Positions 33,872-48,735 of a stretch of DNA of 64,000 nt are shown piece after piece (position 1 is the stretch's first letter; each line of letters starts with the position of its first letter). Source of the stretch: Phytopythium helicoides (taxonomy: Eukaryota; Oomycota; Peronosporomycetes; Pythiales; Pythiaceae). The translations under genes and the position numbers were made by a program. The DNA is taken from assembly GCA_024867545.1 (NCBI GenBank), contig JANFNE010000043.1, forward strand, positions 434,001-498,000, given 5' to 3'. The notes beneath the pieces are model-generated. The model did no database searches and had not been told where the DNA came from. It saw nothing but the letters and a program-made list of their open reading frames with translations.

Positions 33872-36805
33872 TGGGAAACTGTGTTGATGTTGGGATGCTG
33901 GGACGCTGGAGTGCTGGTGCAACGACGGCCCGATCTGGACGACGGGGAGAGAGAGAATTGGAGAGAGACCACGGCGACGAGACTGCCGGAGACAGACTGG
34001 ATGGACATACTGAGCGTCGTGTGTCAACGCTCTATCTCGACCACCAAGGTGTGTGCTGTGGGCATGTCCTTGTACACGATGAATAGTGGTTGGAGAGTGA
34101 GAAGGCAGTGTTGCGGAGTCGGTGGAAAGCGTCACCCGTGATCGTGCGGTCGCAGCTGAAGAAGAACATGCTGCTTTCCCTTGACACCAATGGCGTGACC
34201 TTGGCATATTTCACTGGCAGGCTGCCGTCTTGTTGTCGAATGCGATCTCCTCTCCGCACACGGCAGCATGTCGTGGTAGACCTCGTACAGCAGCGCCTGT
34301 CGCCTCTCGGTCCGCGGCTCGCGAGCTCGGACTTGAGTGGGGAGAGCGGATGCCGGGCGTCTCTTGATTGTGTCGTCGTGACTCGCCACCACGCTGTGCC
34401 GCCAGCTTTACGCCCCGCGGACTCCTCGTCGTGGTCGCCGCCGAGACCAAGCGCCGTTACCTGGGCGACTCGCGCGAGGATTAGCTTGGCATGGCGTAGC
34501 TTGGCATGGCGAGGAACGTCTCGTCGGCCTGGCCCCGCCTGGCGCGTCCTTTCTCGGCAATGCTGGCACGCAGAGAAGAACAGCCACGCGTACTTTCTCG
34601 GCTTTGAAGTTTTGAAAGTGATCGCGACGGAGGAGTTGCTGAGCTTGAACTCCAATGTGGACCACGCACGAGACACTGCGTATCCCGGATACGGTACAGT
34701 ACAGTCGACTTCAACCTGCCGATGGCGTCGTCTTTGGTCGAGTCGTGAGCGACTTGGGGGTGAGTAGCACGCACACACGTCTGTAGCTTCATCTTGTTCG
34801 AGCCAGCACGGTCCCCAGCGATCGAGTCGAGCCATCACAGTCGTGTTGGCCGGCCGCATACCCAGTCACTTGCTCGGAGCCAGAAATGCCACACCACTCG
34901 TCTTCTTCGACGACAGATCCAGCAACCGACGCTGCTTCACGGATACCCAAGAGGATGGTATCGTATCAAACTTTCAACGCTGAGTTCTTGATCAGGATTG
35001 AGACGGGTACCAGCAGCGTTGCGATCATTCAGTCACTCGCAAGTGAAGTTCCCTTGGCCCCGTAGTCTGGACACGCCACAAAGAAGGCTCGAGCTTGATC
35101 GGTCGGTCCACTCAGTTGCCACTGCCTGGAACTCCAGGCATTCATGCAAGCATGCCGTTACTGATGAGCGTACTAATCCCACCTTGAACCTTGACTGCGT
35201 TTGACGCGCGGTTGTCGGCAGCTGCGAGTCGTGGACGAGCGCACTGCGCGATACACTGCAGTGGTATTCGAAAATACCAACATGCGCTTCGGTTTGTGTC
35301 TGTGCTCCGCCAGATGGTCCAAGACAGGCTCCATGGACGTAGCTATTATCAGTTGGCGCTATGCTCGGTGTTGGTCTGAGCCCTTGACTTTGATGGTATA
35401 GCTGCCGCCTTCTTTGGTGCTCAAGACCTCCACGCGTCAAAAGGCCGGACTTAGCTTCACGGCCCGTGAATAATGGGACGTCGCCCGCCCAGGACAGCGC
35501 TGGCGATATCGAGACTGAGTCTTGTATAGATCAAGCGACACACTATGACCCAGCAGTGTAAGGGTGACCGGTAGTAAGTGAGTGCGCGCGGATGCGTGGT
35601 TCCCACCACCGTAGCTCGTAGCTTGCTGTCTTCCAGTATGAACCAACGTAGAGGCCGACTCTGAACACTCACGGAATCTTCACCACCGTCGGGCCGAAAA
35701 GTACCAACACACATAGGAAGACCGGTAAAGTGCCGAGCCGTCTCAAGATATCGCGCTCAGGATGCATTGAGTCGAGGCTATTCTCGCGAGTACCATCGCT
35801 GCGGGATGATGCGTTTGCTCGTTTGTCCACTCAGGCTCCAGTACGACGCGCAATCATCCGCGGTGATCGTCCTGCTGAACATAAGCTCCAGGAACTCGGT
35901 CATGCCCCGTGTGTTGAGGTTGTACGTCGGTGCTGACAGATAGTATCCGTAAAAGAAAGTGCTGCATCTCGGAGCTTGTCACGCGATTGGTGGCGAATAC
36001 CATCTTCGGCTAGTCAAACGAAGACACCCCAAATACCAGCATGCTCTTCCTCGTCAACTCGCTGAGCACAAACGTTTTGAATTGAGCTCGAATAGATAGA
36101 TAGATAGATAGATCACTTGGACACACTCAGGGTCGACTCGAAATACTCCGTCAGGGTCTGGTACTTTGAGACGCAGCATCCCAAACAACACACAGAATCT
36201 CCCCGCAGAACTTCAGTAACACCACCAGGCTACCAAATACTTTGAGTTGCATCAATGACGGCAGATGAATCGTACATATCGTCCATGATAATCTTGGCCA
36301 GCCACGCGTCCAATCCACTCAGCGGTGTGTCCAGGAATCCAGCATAGGCCCGCACATACCAGGTACCCTCATGGATTCTTCGTGTCTGTCTCCACGTGGA
36401 TTTCCACCTGGTCGAAGCAGCCCGTGTGCCGTCAGGTGACCACGTCGTCTTTTTCAAAGCCGTGCACGGTGCAGCAGGATTTTGCTCGTCACCTTGTCCT
36501 CAGTATTGCGGTTCACATTTGCGTGCGTGAGCGGCATCTTGTCGGTGGTAGCCACGGTCACACGAGCAGTGACAAAGCCGGAAAGGTGGGAATTGACTTC
36601 AGCAGGAAGAGCACGTTCTCGGTGTTGACAGTAACAGACCTGAACAAGACAGCGGCTTCAACAACGACGAGTTCAGGGGGTGCCAAGCTCGTACAGAGGG
36701 TATGAGAACACCAAATACCAGCTAGATCAGGAAGAAAGAGAGCTCGGACGCTCGGATACTGGCACAACGGTAGCCATATCTAGACAACTCGGAAAAACTT
36801 GTCAT
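33872..36805. repeat. Spacer S2, 2,934 bp
   Basis: Second full copy of the spacer, same length as S1 and S3, with the same ORFs at +11,965 bp. Confidence 0.93.
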
Positions 36806-39800
36806 GGAGAACCGCGAACGACGAGTACGCATCGTGCAAGGAGTCGGCACAGACCACACGCCACGAGCGGACAGGGAGCTGGAAGGCGACGCCGACGGGA
36901 AGGAGGAGAAAGAGGCAGAGACCGACGCAGAGATCGACGCAGAGATCGACGCAGAGGCTGACGCAGACGTCGACGCTGGACTTGATGGTGGATGCTGGAT
37001 ACTGGATCTTGACGCTTGGCAACGAACAGAAAGGTGGGGTGGCAACTCCAGCGCATCCAGCGTATCGCTATCACGGAGAACCGCGAACGACGAGTACGCA
37101 TCGTGCAAGGAGTCGGCACAGACCACACGCCACGAGCGGACAGGGAGCTGGAAGGCGACGCCGACGGGAAGGAGGAGAAAGAGGCAGAGACCGACGCAGA
37201 GATCGACGCAGAGATCGACGCAGAGGCTGACGCAGACGTCGACGCTGGACTTGATGGTGGATGGCGGATACTGGATCTTGACGCTTGGCAACGAACAGAA
37301 AGGTGGGGTGGCAACTCCAGCGCATCCAGCGTATCGCTATCACGGAGAACCGCGAACGACGAGTACGCATCGTGCAAGGAGTCGGCACAGACCACACGCC
37401 ACGAGCGGACAGGGAGCTGGAAGGCGACGCCGACGGGAAGGAGGAGAAAGAGGCAGAGACCGACGCAGAGATCGACGCAGAGATCGACGCAGAGGCTGAC
37501 GCAGACGTCGACGCTGGACTTGATGGTGGATGCTGGATACTGGATCTTGACGCTTGGCAACGAACAGAAAGGTGGGGTGGCAACTCCAGCGCATCCAGCG
37601 TATCGCTATCACGGAGAACCGCGAACGACGAGTACGCATCGTGCAAGGAGTCGGCACAGACCACACGCCACGAGCGGACAGGGAGCTGGAAGGCGACGCC
37701 GACGGGAAGGAGGAGAAAGAGGCAGAGACCGACGCAGAGATCGACGCAGAGATCGACGCAGAGATCGACGCAGAGGCTGACGCAGAGATCGACGCAGAGA
37801 TCGACGCAGAGGCTGACGCAGACGTCGACGCTGGACTTGATGGTGGATGCTGGATACTGGATCTTGACGCTTGGCAACGAACAGAAAGGTGGGGTGGCAA
37901 CTCCAGCGCATCCAGCGTATCGCTATCACGGAGAACCGCGAACGACGAGTACGCATCGTGCAAGGAGTCGGCACAGACCACACGCCACGAGCGGACAGGG
38001 AGCTGGAAGGCGACGCCGACGGGAAGGAGGAGAAAGAGGCAGAGACCGACGCAGAGATCGACGCAGAGATCGACGCAGAGGCTGACGCAGACGTCGACGC
38101 TGGACTTGATGGTGGATGGTGGATACTGGATCTTGACGCTTGGCAACGAACAGAAAGGTGGGGTGGCAACTCCAGCGCATCCAGCGTATCGCTATCACGG
38201 AGAACCGCGAACGACGAGTACGCATCGTGCAAGGAGTCGGCACAGACCACACGCCACGAGCGGACAGGGAGCTGGAAGGCGACGCCGACGGGAAGGAGGA
38301 GAAAGAGGCAGAGATCGACGCAGAGATCGACGCAGAGATCGACGCAGAGGCTGACGCAGACGTCGACGCTGGACTTGATGGTGGATGCTGGATACTGGAT
38401 CTTGACGCTTGGCAACGAACAGAAAGGTGGGGTGGCAACTCCAGCGCATCCAGCGTATCGCTATCACGGAGAACCGCGAACGACGAGTACGCATCGTGCA
38501 AGGAGTCGGCACAGACCACACGCCACGAGCGGACAGGGAGCTGGAAGGCGACGCCGACGGGAAGGAGGAGAAAGAGGCAGAGACCGACGCAGAGATCGAC
38601 GCAGAGATCGACGCAGAGGCTGACGCAGACGTCGACGCTGGACTTGATGGTGGATGCTGGATACTGGATCTTGACGCTTGGCAACGAACAGAAAGGTGGG
38701 GTGGCAACTCCAGCGCATCCAGCGTATCGCTATCACGGAGAACCGCGAACGACGAGTACGCATCGTGCAAGGAGTCGGCACAGACCACACGCCACGAGCG
38801 GACAGGGAGCTGGAAGGCGACGCCGACGGGAAGGAGGAGAAAGAGGCAGAGATCGACGCAGAGATCGACGCAGAGATCGACGCAGAGATCGACGCAGAGG
38901 CTGACGCAGACGTCGACGCTGGACTTGATGGTGGATGCTGGATACTGGATCTCGACGCTTGGCAACGAACAGAAAGGTGGGGTGGCAACTCCAGCGCATC
39001 CAGCGTATCGCTATCACGGAGAACCGCGAACGACGAGTACGCATCGTGCAAGGAGTCGGCACAGACCACACGCCACGAGCGGACAGGGAGCTGGAAGGCG
39101 ACGCCGACGGGAAGGAGGAGAAAGAGGCAGAGACCGACGCAGAGATCGACGCAGAGATCGACGCAGAGATCGACGCAGAGGCTGACGCAGACGTCGACGC
39201 TGGACTTGATGGTGGATGCTGGATACTGGATCTTGACGCTTGGCAACGAACAGAAAGGTGGAGTGGCAACTCCAGCGCATCCAGCGTATCGCTATCACGG
39301 AGAACCGCGAACGACGAGTACGCATCGTGCAAGGAGTCGGCACAGACCACACGCCACGAGCGGACAGGGAGCTGGAAGGCGACGCCGACGGGAAGGAGGA
39401 GAAAGAGGCAGAGACCGACGCAGAGATCGACGCAGAGATCGACGCAGAGGCTGACGCAGACGTCGACGCTGGACTTGATGGTGGATGGTGGATACTGGAT
39501 CTTGACGCTTGGCAACGAACAGAAAGGTGGGGTGGCAACTCCAGCGCATCCAGCGTATCGCTATCACGGAGAACCGCGAACGACGAGTACGCATCGTGCA
39601 AGGAGTCGGCACAGACCACACGCCACGAGCGGACAGGGAGCTGGAAGGCGACGCCGACGGGAAGGAGGAGAAAGAGGCAGAGACCGACGCAGAGATCGAC
39701 GCAGAGATCGACGCAGAGATCGACGCAGAGGCTGACGCAGACGTCGACGCTGGACTTGATGGTGGATGCTGGATACTGGATCTTGACGCTTGGCAACGAA

Positions 39801-42800
39801 CAGAAAGGTGGAGTGGCAACTCCAGCGCATCCAGCGTATCGCTATCACGGAGAACCGCGAACGACGAGTACGCATCGTGCAAGGAGTCGGCACAGACCAC
39901 ACGCCACGAGCGGACAGGGAGCTGGAAGGCGACGCCGACGGGAAGGAGGAGAAAGAGGCAGAGACCGACGCAGAGATCGACGCAGAGATCGACGCAGAGG
40001 CTGACGCAGACGTCGACGCTGGACTTGATGGTGGATGGTGGATACTGGATCTTGACGCTTGGCAACGAACAGAAAGGTGGGGTGGCAACTCCAGCGCATC
40101 CAGCGTATCGCTATCACGGAGAACCGCGAACGACGAGTACGCATCGTGCAAGGAGTCGGCACAGACCACACGCCACGAGCGGACAGGGAGCTGGAAGGCG
40201 ACGCCGACGGGAAGGAGGAGAAAGAGGCAGAGATCGACGCAGAGATCGACGCAGAGATCGACGCAGAGGCTGACGCAGACGTCGACGCTGGACTTGATGG
40301 TGGATGCTGGATACTGGATCTTGACGCTTGGCAACGAACAGAAAGGTGGGGTGGCAACTCCAGCGCATCCAGCGTATCGCTATCACGGAGAACCGCGAAC
40401 GACGAGTACGCATCGTGCAAGGAGTCGGCACAGACCACACGCCACGAGCGGACAGGGAGCTGGAAGGCGACGCCGACGGGAAGGAGGAGAAAGAGGCAGA
40501 GATCGACGCAGAGATCGACGCAGAGATCGACGCAGAGATCGACGCAGAGGCTGACGCAGACGTCGACGCTGGACTTGATGGTGGATGCTGGATACTGGAT
40601 CTCGACGCTTGGCAACGAACAGAAAGGTGGGGTGGCAACTCCAGCGCATCCAGCGTATCGCTATCACGGAGAACCGCGAACGACGAGTACGCATCGTGCA
40701 AGGAGTCGGCACAGACCACACGCCACGAGCGGACAGGGAGCTGGAAGGCGACGCCGACGGGAAGGAGGAGAAAGAGGCAGAGATCGACGCAGAGATCGAC
40801 GCAGAGATCGACGCAGAGATCGACGCAGAGGCTGACGCAGACGTCGACGCTGGACTTGATGGTGGATGGTGGATACTGGATCTTGACGCTTGGCAACGAA
40901 CAGAAAGGTGGGGTGGCAACTCCAGCGCATCCAGCGTATCGCTATCACGGAGAACCGCGAACGACGAGTACGCATCGTGCAAGGAGTCGGCACAGACCAC
41001 ACGCCACGAGCGGACAGGGAGCTGGAAGGCGACGCCGACGGGAAGGAGGAGAAAGAGGCAGAGATCGACGCAGAGATCGACGCAGAGATCGACGCAGAGA
41101 TCGACGCAGAGGCTGACGCAGACGTCGACGCTGGACTTGATGGTGGATGGCGGATACTGGATCTTGACGCTTGGCAACGAACAGAAAGGTGGGGTGGCAA
41201 CTCCAGCGCATCCAGCGTATCGCTATCACGGAGAACCGCGAACGACGAGTACGCATCGTGCAAGGAGTCGGCACAGACCACACGCCACGAGCGGACAGGG
41301 AGCTGGAAGGCGACGCCGACGGGAAGGAGGAGAAAGAGGCAGAGATCGACGCAGAGATCGACGCAGAGATCGACGCAGAGATCGACGCAGAGATCGACGC
41401 AGAGGCTGACGCAGACGTCGACGCTGGACTTGATGGTGGATGCTGGATACTGGATCTTGACGCTTGGCAACGAACAGAAAGGTGGGGTGGCAACTCCAGC
41501 GCATCCAGCGTATCGCTATCACGGAGAACCGCGAACGACGAGTACGCATCGTGCAAGGAGTCGGCACAGACCACACGCCACGAGCGGACAGGGAGCTGGA
41601 AGGCGACGCCGACGGGAAGGAGGAGAAAGAGGCAGAGATCGACGCAGAGATCGACGCAGAGATCGACGCAGAGATCGACGCAGAGGCTGACGCAGACGTC
41701 GACGCTGGACTTGATGGTGGATGCTGGATACTGGATCTCGACGCTTGGCAACGAACAGAAAGGTGGGGTGGCAACTCCAGCGCATCCAGCGTATCGCTAT
41801 CACGGAGAACCGCGAACGACGAGTACGCATCGTGCAAGGAGTCGGCACAGACCACACGCCACGAGCGGACAGGGAGCTGGAAGGCGACGCCGACGGGAAG
41901 GAGGAGAAAGAGGCAGAGATCGACGCAGAGATCGACGCAGAGATCGACGCAGAGATCGACGCAGAGGCTGACGCAGACGTCGACGCTGGACTTGATGGTG
42001 GATGGCTGGATACTGGATCTTGACGCTTGGCAACGAACAGAAAGGTGGGGTGGCAACTCCAGCGCATCCAGCGTATCGCTATCACGGAGAACCGCGAACG
42101 ACGAGTACGCATCGTGCAAGGAGTCGGCACAGACCACACGCCACGAGCGGACAGGGAGCTGGAAGGCGACGCCGACGGGAAGGAGGAGAAAGAGGCAGAG
42201 ATCGACGCAGAGATCGACGCAGAGATCGACGCAGAGATCGACGCAGAGGCTGACGCAGACGTCGACGCTGGACTTGATGGTGGATGCTGGATACTGGATC
42301 TTGACGCTTGGCAACGAACAGAAAGGTGGGGTGGCAACTCCAGCGCATCCAGCGTATCGCTATCACGGAGAACCGCGAACGACGAGTACGCATCGTGCAA
42401 GGAGTCGGCACAGACCACACGCCACGAGCGGACAGGGAGCTGGAAGGCGACGCCGACGGGAAGGAGGAGAAAGAGGCAGAGATCGACGCAGAGATCGACG
42501 CAGAGATCGACGCAGAGATCGACGCAGAGATCGACGCAGAGGCTGACGCAGACGTCGACGCTGGACTTGATGGTGGATGCTGGATACTGGATCTTGACGC
42601 TTGGCAACGAACAGAAAGGTGGGGTGGCAACTCCAGCGCATCCAGCGTATCGCTATCACGGAGAACCGCGAACGACGAGTACGCATCGTGCAAGGAGTCG
42701 GCACAGACCACACGCCACGAGCGGACAGGGAGCTGGAAGGCGACGCCGACGGGAAGGAGGAGAAAGAGGCAGAGATCGACGCAGAGATCGACGCAGAGAT

Positions 42801-45800
42801 CGACGCAGAGATCGACGCAGAGGCTGACGCAGACGTCGACGCTGGACTTGATGGTGGATGCTGGATACTGGATCTTGACGCTTGGCAACGAACAGAAAGG
42901 TGGGGTGGCAACTCCAGCGCATCCAGCGTATCGCTATCACGGAGAACCGCGAACGACGAGTACGCATCGTGCAAGGAGTCGGCACAGACCACACGCCACG
43001 AGCGGACAGGGAGCTGGAAGGCGACGCCGACGGGAAGGAGGAGAAAGAGGCAGAGATCGACGCAGAGATCGACGCAGAGATCGACGCAGAGATCGACGCA
43101 GAGGCTGACGCAGACGTCGACGCTGGACTTGATGGTGGATGCTGGATACTGGATCTTGACGCTTGGCAACGAACAGAAAGGTGGGGTGGCAACTCCAGCG
43201 CATCCAGCGTATCGCTATCACGGAGAACCGCGAACGACGAGTACGCATCGTGCAAGGAGTCGGCACAGACCACACGCCACGAGCGGACAGGGAGCTGGAA
43301 GGCGACGCCGACGGGAAGGAGGAGAAAGAGGCAGAGATCGACGCAGAGATCGACGCAGAGATCGACGCAGAGATCGACGCAGAGGCTGACGCAGACGTCG
43401 ACGCTGGACTTGATGGTGGATGCTGGATACTGGATCTTGACGCTTGGCAACGAACAGAAAGGTGGGGTGGCAACTCCAGCGCATCCAGCGTATCGCTATC
43501 ACGGAGAACCGCGAACGACGAGTACGCATCGTGCAAGGAGTCGGCACAGACCACACGCCACGAGCGGACAGGGAGCTGGAAGGCGACGCCGACGGGAAGG
43601 AGGAGAAAGAGGCAGAGATCGACGCAGAGATCGACGCAGAGATCGACGCAGAGGCTGACGCAGACGTCGACGCTGGACTTGATGGTGGATGCTGGATACT
43701 GGATCTTGACGCTTGGCAACGAACAGAAAGGTGGGGTGGCAACTCCAGCGCATCCAGCGTATCGCTATCACGGAGAACCGCGAACGACGAGTACGCATCG
43801 TGCAAGGAGTCGGCACAGACCACACGCCACGAGCGGACAGGGAGCTGGAAGGCGACGCCGACGGGAAGGAGGAGAAAGAGGCAGAGACCGACGCAGAGAT
43901 CGACGCAGAGATCGACGCAGAGATCGACGCAGAGGCTGACGCAGACGTCGACGCTGGACTTGATGGTGGATGCTGGATACTGGATCTCGACGCTTGGCAA
44001 CGAACAGAAAGGTGGGGTGGCAACTCCAGCGCATCCAGCGTATCGCTATCACGGAGAACCGCGAACGACGAGTACGCATCGTGCAAGGAGTCGGCACAGA
44101 CCACACGCCACGAGCGGACAGGGAGCTGGAAGGCGACGCCGACGGGAAGGAGGAGAAAGAGGCAGAGATCGACGCAGAGATCGACGCAGAGATCGACGCA
44201 GAGATCGACGCAGAGGCTGACGCAGACGTCGACGCTGGACTTGATGGTGGATGCTGGATACTGGATCTTGACGCTTGGCAACGAACAGAAAGGTGGGGTG
44301 GCAACTCCAGCGCATCCAGCGTATCGCTATCACGGAGAACCGCGAACGACGAGTACGCATCGTGCAAGGAGTCGGCACAGACCACACGCCACGAGCGGAC
44401 AGGGAGCTGGAAGGCGACGCCGACGGGAAGGAGGAGAAAGAGGCAGAGACCGACGCAGAGATCGACGCAGAGATCGACGCAGAGATCGACGCAGAGGCTG
44501 ACGCAGACGTCGACGCTGGACTTGATGGTGGATGCTGGATACTGGATCTTGACGCTTGGCAACGAACAGAAAGGTGGAGTGGCAACTCCAGCGCATCCAG
44601 CGTATCGCTATCACGGAGAACCGCGAACGACGAGTACGCATCGTGCAAGGAGTCGGCACAGACCACACGCCACGAGCGGACAGGGAGCTGGAAGGCGACG
44701 CCGACGGGAAGGAGGAGAAAGAGGCAGAGACCGACGCAGAGATCGACGCAGAGATCGACGCAGAGGCTGACGCAGACGTCGACGCTGGACTTGATGGTGG
44801 ATGGTGGATACTGGATCTTGACGCTTGGCAACGAACAGAAAGGTGGGGTGGCAACTCCAGCGCATCCAGCGTATCGCTATCACGGAGAACCGCGAACGAC
44901 GAGTACGCATCGTGCAAGGAGTCGGCACAGACCACACGCCACGAGCGGACAGGGAGCTGGAAGGCGACGCCGACGGGAAGGAGGAGAAAGAGGCAGAGAC
45001 CGACGCAGAGATCGACGCAGAGATCGACGCAGAGATCGACGCAGAGATCGACGCAGAGGCTGACGCAGACGTCGACGCTGGACTTGATGGTGGATGGTGG
45101 ATACTGGATCTTGACGCTTGGCAACGAACAGAAAGGTGGGGTGGCAACTCCAGCGCATCCAGCGTATCGCTATCACGGAGAACCGCGAACGACGAGTACG
45201 CATCGTGCAAGGAGTCGGCACAGACCACACGCCACGAGCGGACAGGGAGCTGGAAGGCGACGCCGACGGGAAGGAGGAGAAAGAGGCAGAGACCGACGCA
45301 GAGATCGACGCAGAGATCGACGCAGAGGCTGACGCAGACGTCGACGCTGGACTTGATGGTGGATGCTGGATACTGGATCTTGACGCTTGGCAACGAACAG
45401 AAAGGTGGGGTGGCAACTCCAGCGCATCCAGCGTATCGCTATCACGGAGAACCGCGAACGACGAGTACGCATCGTGCAAGGAGTCGGCACAGACCACACG
45501 CCACGAGCGGACAGGGAGCTGGAAGGCGACGCCGACGGGAAGGAGGAGAAAGAGGCAGAGACCGACGCAGAGATCGACGCAGAGATCGACGCAGAGGCTG
45601 ACGCAGACGTCGACGCTGGACTTGATGGTGGATGGCGGATACTGGATCTTGACGCTTGGCAACGAACAGAAAGGTGGGGTGGCAACTCCAGCGCATCCAG
45701 CGTATCGCTATCACGGAGAACCGCGAACGACGAGTACGCATCGTGCAAGGAGTCGGCACAGACCACACGCCACGAGCGGACAGGGAGCTGGAAGGCGACG

Positions 45801-45801
45801 C
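36806..45801 (+). repeat. Satellite array A3, about 32 units
   Basis: Units from 37,016 run 269, 269, 317, 269, 269 and so on, and end 293, 269, 269. The first and last few units have the same lengths as in A2 but the interior order differs, so A2 and A3 arose from one array and then changed internally. One unit near 42,005 has a single-base insertion (GATGGCTGG for GATGCTGG), which locally lengthens the artefactual ORFs. ACCGAC units again mark both edges. Confidence 0.95.
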
Positions 45802-48735
45802 TGGGAAACTGTGTTGATGTTGGGATGCTGGGACGCTGGAGTGCTGGTGCAACGACGGCCCGATCTGGACGACGGGGAGAGAGAGAATTGGAGAGAGACC
45901 ACGGCGACGAGACTGCCGGAGACAGACTGGATGGACATACTGAGCGTCGTGTGTCAACGCTCTATCTCGACCACCAAGGTGTGTGCTGTGGGCATGTCCT
46001 TGTACACGATGAATAGTGGTTGGAGAGTGAGAAGGCAGTGTTGCGGAGTCGGTGGAAAGCGTCACCCGTGATCGTGCGGTCGCAGCTGAAGAAGAACATG
46101 CTGCTTTCCCTTGACACCAATGGCGTGACCTTGGCATATTTCACTGGCAGGCTGCCGTCTTGTTGTCGAATGCGATCTCCTCTCCGCACACGGCAGCATG
46201 TCGTGGTAGACCTCGTACAGCAGCGCCTGTCGCCTCTCGGTCCGCGGCTCGCGAGCTCGGACTTGAGTGGGGAGAGCGGATGCCGGGCGTCTCTTGATTG
46301 TGTCGTCGTGACTCGCCACCACGCTGTGCCGCCAGCTTTACGCCCCGCGGACTCCTCGTCGTGGTCGCCGCCGAGACCAAGCGCCGTTACCTGGGCGACT
46401 CGCGCGAGGATTAGCTTGGCATGGCGTAGCTTGGCATGGCGAGGAACGTCTCGTCGGCCTGGCCCCGCCTGGCGCGTCCTTTCTCGGCAATGCTGGCACG
46501 CAGAGAAGAACAGCCACGCGTACTTTCTCGGCTTTGAAGTTTTGAAAGTGATCGCGACGGAGGAGTTGCTGAGCTTGAACTCCAATGTGGACCACGCACG
46601 AGACACTGCGTATCCCGGATACGGTACAGTACAGTCGACTTCAACCTGCCGATGGCGTCGTCTTTGGTCGAGTCGTGAGCGACTTGGGGGTGAGTAGCAC
46701 GCACACACGTCTGTAGCTTCATCTTGTTCGAGCCAGCACGGTCCCCAGCGATCGAGTCGAGCCATCACAGTCGTGTTGGCCGGCCGCATACCCAGTCACT
46801 TGCTCGGAGCCAGAAATGCCACACCACTCGTCTTCTTCGACGACAGATCCAGCAACCGACGCTGCTTCACGGATACCCAAGAGGATGGTATCGTATCAAA
46901 CTTTCAACGCTGAGTTCTTGATCAGGATTGAGACGGGTACCAGCAGCGTTGCGATCATTCAGTCACTCGCAAGTGAAGTTCCCTTGGCCCCGTAGTCTGG
47001 ACACGCCACAAAGAAGGCTCGAGCTTGATCGGTCGGTCCACTCAGTTGCCACTGCCTGGAACTCCAGGCATTCATGCAAGCATGCCGTTACTGATGAGCG
47101 TACTAATCCCACCTTGAACCTTGACTGCGTTTGACGCGCGGTTGTCGGCAGCTGCGAGTCGTGGACGAGCGCACTGCGCGATACACTGCAGTGGTATTCG
47201 AAAATACCAACATGCGCTTCGGTTTGTGTCTGTGCTCCGCCAGATGGTCCAAGACAGGCTCCATGGACGTAGCTATTATCAGTTGGCGCTATGCTCGGTG
47301 TTGGTCTGAGCCCTTGACTTTGATGGTATAGCTGCCGCCTTCTTTGGTGCTCAAGACCTCCACGCGTCAAAAGGCCGGACTTAGCTTCACGGCCCGTGAA
47401 TAATGGGACGTCGCCCGCCCAGGACAGCGCTGGCGATATCGAGACTGAGTCTTGTATAGATCAAGCGACACACTATGACCCAGCAGTGTAAGGGTGACCG
47501 GTAGTAAGTGAGTGCGCGCGGATGCGTGGTTCCCACCACCGTAGCTCGTAGCTTGCTGTCTTCCAGTATGAACCAACGTAGAGGCCGACTCTGAACACTC
47601 ACGGAATCTTCACCACCGTCGGGCCGAAAAGTACCAACACACATAGGAAGACCGGTAAAGTGCCGAGCCGTCTCAAGATATCGCGCTCAGGATGCATTGA
47701 GTCGAGGCTATTCTCGCGAGTACCATCGCTGCGGGATGATGCGTTTGCTCGTTTGTCCACTCAGGCTCCAGTACGACGCGCAATCATCCGCGGTGATCGT
47801 CCTGCTGAACATAAGCTCCAGGAACTCGGTCATGCCCCGTGTGTTGAGGTTGTACGTCGGTGCTGACAGATAGTATCCGTAAAAGAAAGTGCTGCATCTC
47901 GGAGCTTGTCACGCGATTGGTGGCGAATACCATCTTCGGCTAGTCAAACGAAGACACCCCAAATACCAGCATGCTCTTCCTCGTCAACTCGCTGAGCACA
48001 AACGTTTTGAATTGAGCTCGAATAGATAGATAGATAGATAGATCACTTGGACACACTCAGGGTCGACTCGAAATACTCCGTCAGGGTCTGGTACTTTGAG
48101 ACGCAGCATCCCAAACAACACACAGAATCTCCCCGCAGAACTTCAGTAACACCACCAGGCTACCAAATACTTTGAGTTGCATCAATGACGGCAGATGAAT
48201 CGTACATATCGTCCATGATAATCTTGGCCAGCCACGCGTCCAATCCACTCAGCGGTGTGTCCAGGAATCCAGCATAGGCCCGCACATACCAGGTACCCTC
48301 ATGGATTCTTCGTGTCTGTCTCCACGTGGATTTCCACCTGGTCGAAGCAGCCCGTGTGCCGTCAGGTGACCACGTCGTCTTTTTCAAAGCCGTGCACGGT
48401 GCAGCAGGATTTTGCTCGTCACCTTGTCCTCAGTATTGCGGTTCACATTTGCGTGCGTGAGCGGCATCTTGTCGGTGGTAGCCACGGTCACACGAGCAGT
48501 GACAAAGCCGGAAAGGTGGGAATTGACTTCAGCAGGAAGAGCACGTTCTCGGTGTTGACAGTAACAGACCTGAACAAGACAGCGGCTTCAACAACGACGA
48601 GTTCAGGGGGTGCCAAGCTCGTACAGAGGGTATGAGAACACCAAATACCAGCTAGATCAGGAAGAAAGAGAGCTCGGACGCTCGGATACTGGCACAACGG
48701 TAGCCATATCTAGACAACTCGGAAAAACTTGTCAT
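45802..48735. repeat. Spacer S3, 2,934 bp
   Basis: Third full spacer copy, +11,930 bp from S2, identical ORF content. Confidence 0.93.
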
